Assembly: GCA_020833225.1 (NCBI GenBank)
Contig: JAJHQS010000001.1
Span: 49,309 to 113,308 of the forward strand
Direction of reading: 5' to 3'
Origin: Desulfurococcaceae archaeon
GTDB lineage: Archaea > Thermoproteota > Thermoprotei_A > Sulfolobales > Desulfurococcaceae
Length of the DNA stretch: 64,000 bases
The notes beneath the pieces were generated by a model, which was given only the letters and a program-made list of their open reading frames with translations, was not told the DNA's origin and did no database searches. This document shows, one piece after another, positions 62,615 to 64,000 of the stretch. The position numbers and the translations under genes are program-made. How positions within the stretch are numbered: position 1 is the stretch's first letter; every line of letters starts with the position of its first letter.

Positions 62615-63997
62615 GGGTTTCCTCGAGGCAATTATTTGTGAATAGTTGTAAATTCTTTTAAATATTTCTTTGTCTCGGGGTTCCCCCGCTTGGCTCGGGT
62701 TTTCACTGCTTCATTGCGGGGGCTATTAGGGCTCCACTTAACCCAAAAGCCCCTCATCTGCTTTAAACCCTTGAGGGCTAAGTTCCATGAGGCTACTACA
62801 TCTCTAGTTGTAACTACTTCTCCTAGCTCTACAAACTTGTAGTTTATGAATCTTAGTTTCTTGCCATTAGGGGTTTTCTTAGATGTTCTCGCCGGGTTCA
62901 CGTAGATTGTCTTAATACCCTCTAATAGCGCCTTGTACTCTGTGTACTCTTGTATCCTCCTATAACACCACAGTGGCTTCTCCCATGACAGCTTCTTACC
63001 ACTATTATTGTTTCCCCTCAGTTTCTCTAAATCCTCGAAGATAATTACAGCGTTGTACTCTCTAGCTACCTCCACGAGTTTCCTTGAGATGTAGTGTGCT
63101 GAGTCTACTAGGATGTTCCTCGCCTTGCTAAGCCACTTAGCTCTAGCTCTCCTAGCCCACTTCAAGAACCTCCAGTTCCTTGGGCATTTCCTCTGGAGAT
63201 CCTCAGCGAGCTTACGTAGATGTAGTGCTCTACTAAGACCCCTAAACGGTATTACACCTATTGAGACTAATTCACTATTTAAATTGATAATAGTGTATGT
63301 TACGTTGTTGAAGTTTAAGTCTACACCCATAACTACTCTAGGCTCTCTAAATACTATGTCTCTATGGAATGTTATATATACAAGTATTTTCCCATACCTA
63401 TAGCTCAATAGTATTTCACCAGGCTTCCAAGAGCCATAAAGGTATTTGTCGAGGTAGCTATATCACTCTAGTTTTAACTCAATCCACTTGTCGTGTAGTA
63501 CTGCTACCTCTAGGGTTTTCTTATCCAGGTCTAGTTTATAGTCTAGTGTGTGTATTCTAGCTGTTAGCTTCTTGAGTATTGGCTTTGATCCATTGTTCTT
63601 CTTAGTTGACTTAACGATCTCTTTGGCTCGCCTATAGATCTCTGATACATGGTGTGCTCTAAAACCCATTCTAATTAATCTACTATAGAATAAGACGTGT
63701 AGCTCCGTCCACGAGGGTGTCTCATCTAAACCCCAAATCTCATCTATAACCAACTGGACTGAGTCACGATAGAGCTTGAGAAACTCGACTAGGAGTCCCT
63801 CATCTCCCTTAGGAGTGACCGCCTCCACCCTAGCGGTCACAGTAGCCCTCACAGGGAGACTCATCAGTAAACCCCTCTACCCATTTACTACACTTAGCTT
63901 ATAAAGCGATTTACACAGCACACGCAGAAGAATAACCACATATTAACATTTACTTACAACTAATCACAACTATTTTTAGATCGGTCACAGGCTTTTA
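62615..63997 (-). mobile_element. IS605-type (tnpB-only) insertion sequence
   Basis: Boundaries come from comparison with the deleted copy at 39609-39893: the right end is GGGTTTCCTCGAGGCA at 62615-62630 and the left end is the segment ending CAGGCTTTTA at 63997. About 1.38 kb, with one broken tnpB on the minus strand and no tnpA. Movement would therefore need TnpA from elsewhere. The tnpB 3' end with the right end is the region expected to produce the guide (omega/re) RNA. The left end is only 3 bp from the window edge. Confidence 0.8.
62632..63864 (-). pseudogene. tnpB: tnpB (RNA-guided nuclease of IS605-type elements), broken by one TGA
   Basis: A single frame from ATG 63864 to TAA 62632 (411 codons) reads as TnpB except for a TGA at 63463-63465 (codon 134), between KWIELKLE and YSYLDKYLYGSWKPGE. 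The RuvC triad is present: Asp182 (MGVDLNFNN), Glu277 (IIFEDLEKLRG) and Asp355 (TTRDVVASWN). The zinc-finger cysteines normally between the Glu and the last Asp are absent (SKKTPNGKKL in place of a CxxCG pair). The TGA suggests inactivation; a downstream restart could make a C-terminal piece. Left unmarked it would look like two genes. Confidence 0.88.
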
Positions 63998-64000
63998 GTT

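Noticed and set aside
63463..63864. Two separate genes (133 and 258 codons) at the right end
   Set aside because: Both lie in one frame and join into a single TnpB across one TGA, with conserved sequence on both sides of the stop.

Overview
The window is a gene-dense, AT-rich chromosomal segment of a hyperthermophilic crenarchaeon, most likely of the Desulfurococcales type (Staphylothermus or Ignisphaera would fit by base composition; I cannot name the species). Supporting evidence: a reverse gyrase, archaeal DnaG, PolB, aPelota, Rpo12, CDC48, aIF1 and aIF5A, an sn-glycerol-1-phosphate dehydrogenase and CarS (archaeal ether lipids), a crenarchaeal-type TFB with half of its zinc-ribbon cysteines missing, an archaeal SRP RNA, and tRNAs with small introns. 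Ribosome binding sites of the form GAGGTG about 6-8 nt before the start are frequent inside operons, and ATG, GTG and TTG starts are mixed.

Layout. 1-8.4 kb: proteasome beta (partial, minus), G1P dehydrogenase, FKBP isomerase, LSm-L37e-DnaG, PolB, Pelota and a nucleotidyltransferase. 8.4-8.75 kb: SRP RNA (minus). 8.8-18.8 kb: threonine synthase, a polysaccharide flippase, NMN adenylyltransferase, a YkgJ-like cysteine protein, a YprA/MrfA-type helicase, a sugar epimerase with a sugar nucleotidyltransferase, and uracil phosphoribosyltransferase. 18.9-24.4 kb: tautomerase, reverse gyrase, aIF5A. 24.4-31.5 kb, mostly minus: NAD-kinase-like protein, class II amidotransferase, indolepyruvate oxidoreductase IorAB, S27e and L44e, CarS, a RecA paralogue. 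31.6-36.9 kb: one tight plus-strand operon (RuvC/YqgF-like nuclease, Clp1/Grc3 kinase, UbiD-type decarboxylase, AcnX large and small subunits, thymidylate kinase); the UbiD-AcnX trio matches the archaeal mevalonate pathway. 37-45.6 kb: FAU-1, tRNA-Leu, a miniature IS relic, stand-alone Fae, a radical SAM protein, tRNA-Ser and tRNA-Gln (both with introns), AlaX, TFB, aIF1, Rpo12, agmatinase. 45.7-53.3 kb: GlyRS, several uncharacterised small genes, a COG1031-type radical SAM protein, tRNA splicing endonuclease, Sua5. 53.3-62.6 kb: TmcA, CDC48, a KaiC-like ATPase, a phosphoribosyltransferase, CTP synthase, an HTH/coiled-coil protein, a TatD-like hydrolase. 62.6-64 kb: an IS605-type element whose tnpB is broken by one in-frame TGA.

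Functional themes are tRNA maturation and modification (EndA, Clp1-type kinase, TmcA, Sua5, AlaX, intron-bearing tRNAs), isoprenoid and ether lipid synthesis (AcnX/UbiD operon, G1PDH, CarS), and replication and chromosome upkeep (PolB, DnaG, reverse gyrase, RecA paralogue, RuvC-like protein). Agmatinase (polyamines) and aIF5A (hypusine) are linked biochemically.

The most notable observations are: two genes (iorB and sua5) that appear to start at CTG, each overlapping the upstream stop as CTGA with a GGTG Shine-Dalgarno exactly 7 nt away; a miniature derivative (39.6-39.9 kb) of the IS605-type element at the window's right edge, keeping both ends and the tnpB 3' region; a GC-rich block at 41.83-41.97 kb that is either a new small RNA or a 42-codon gene without a normal start; and two candidate C/D box sRNAs. 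I found no CRISPR array and no multi-gene system that I would call clearly new.
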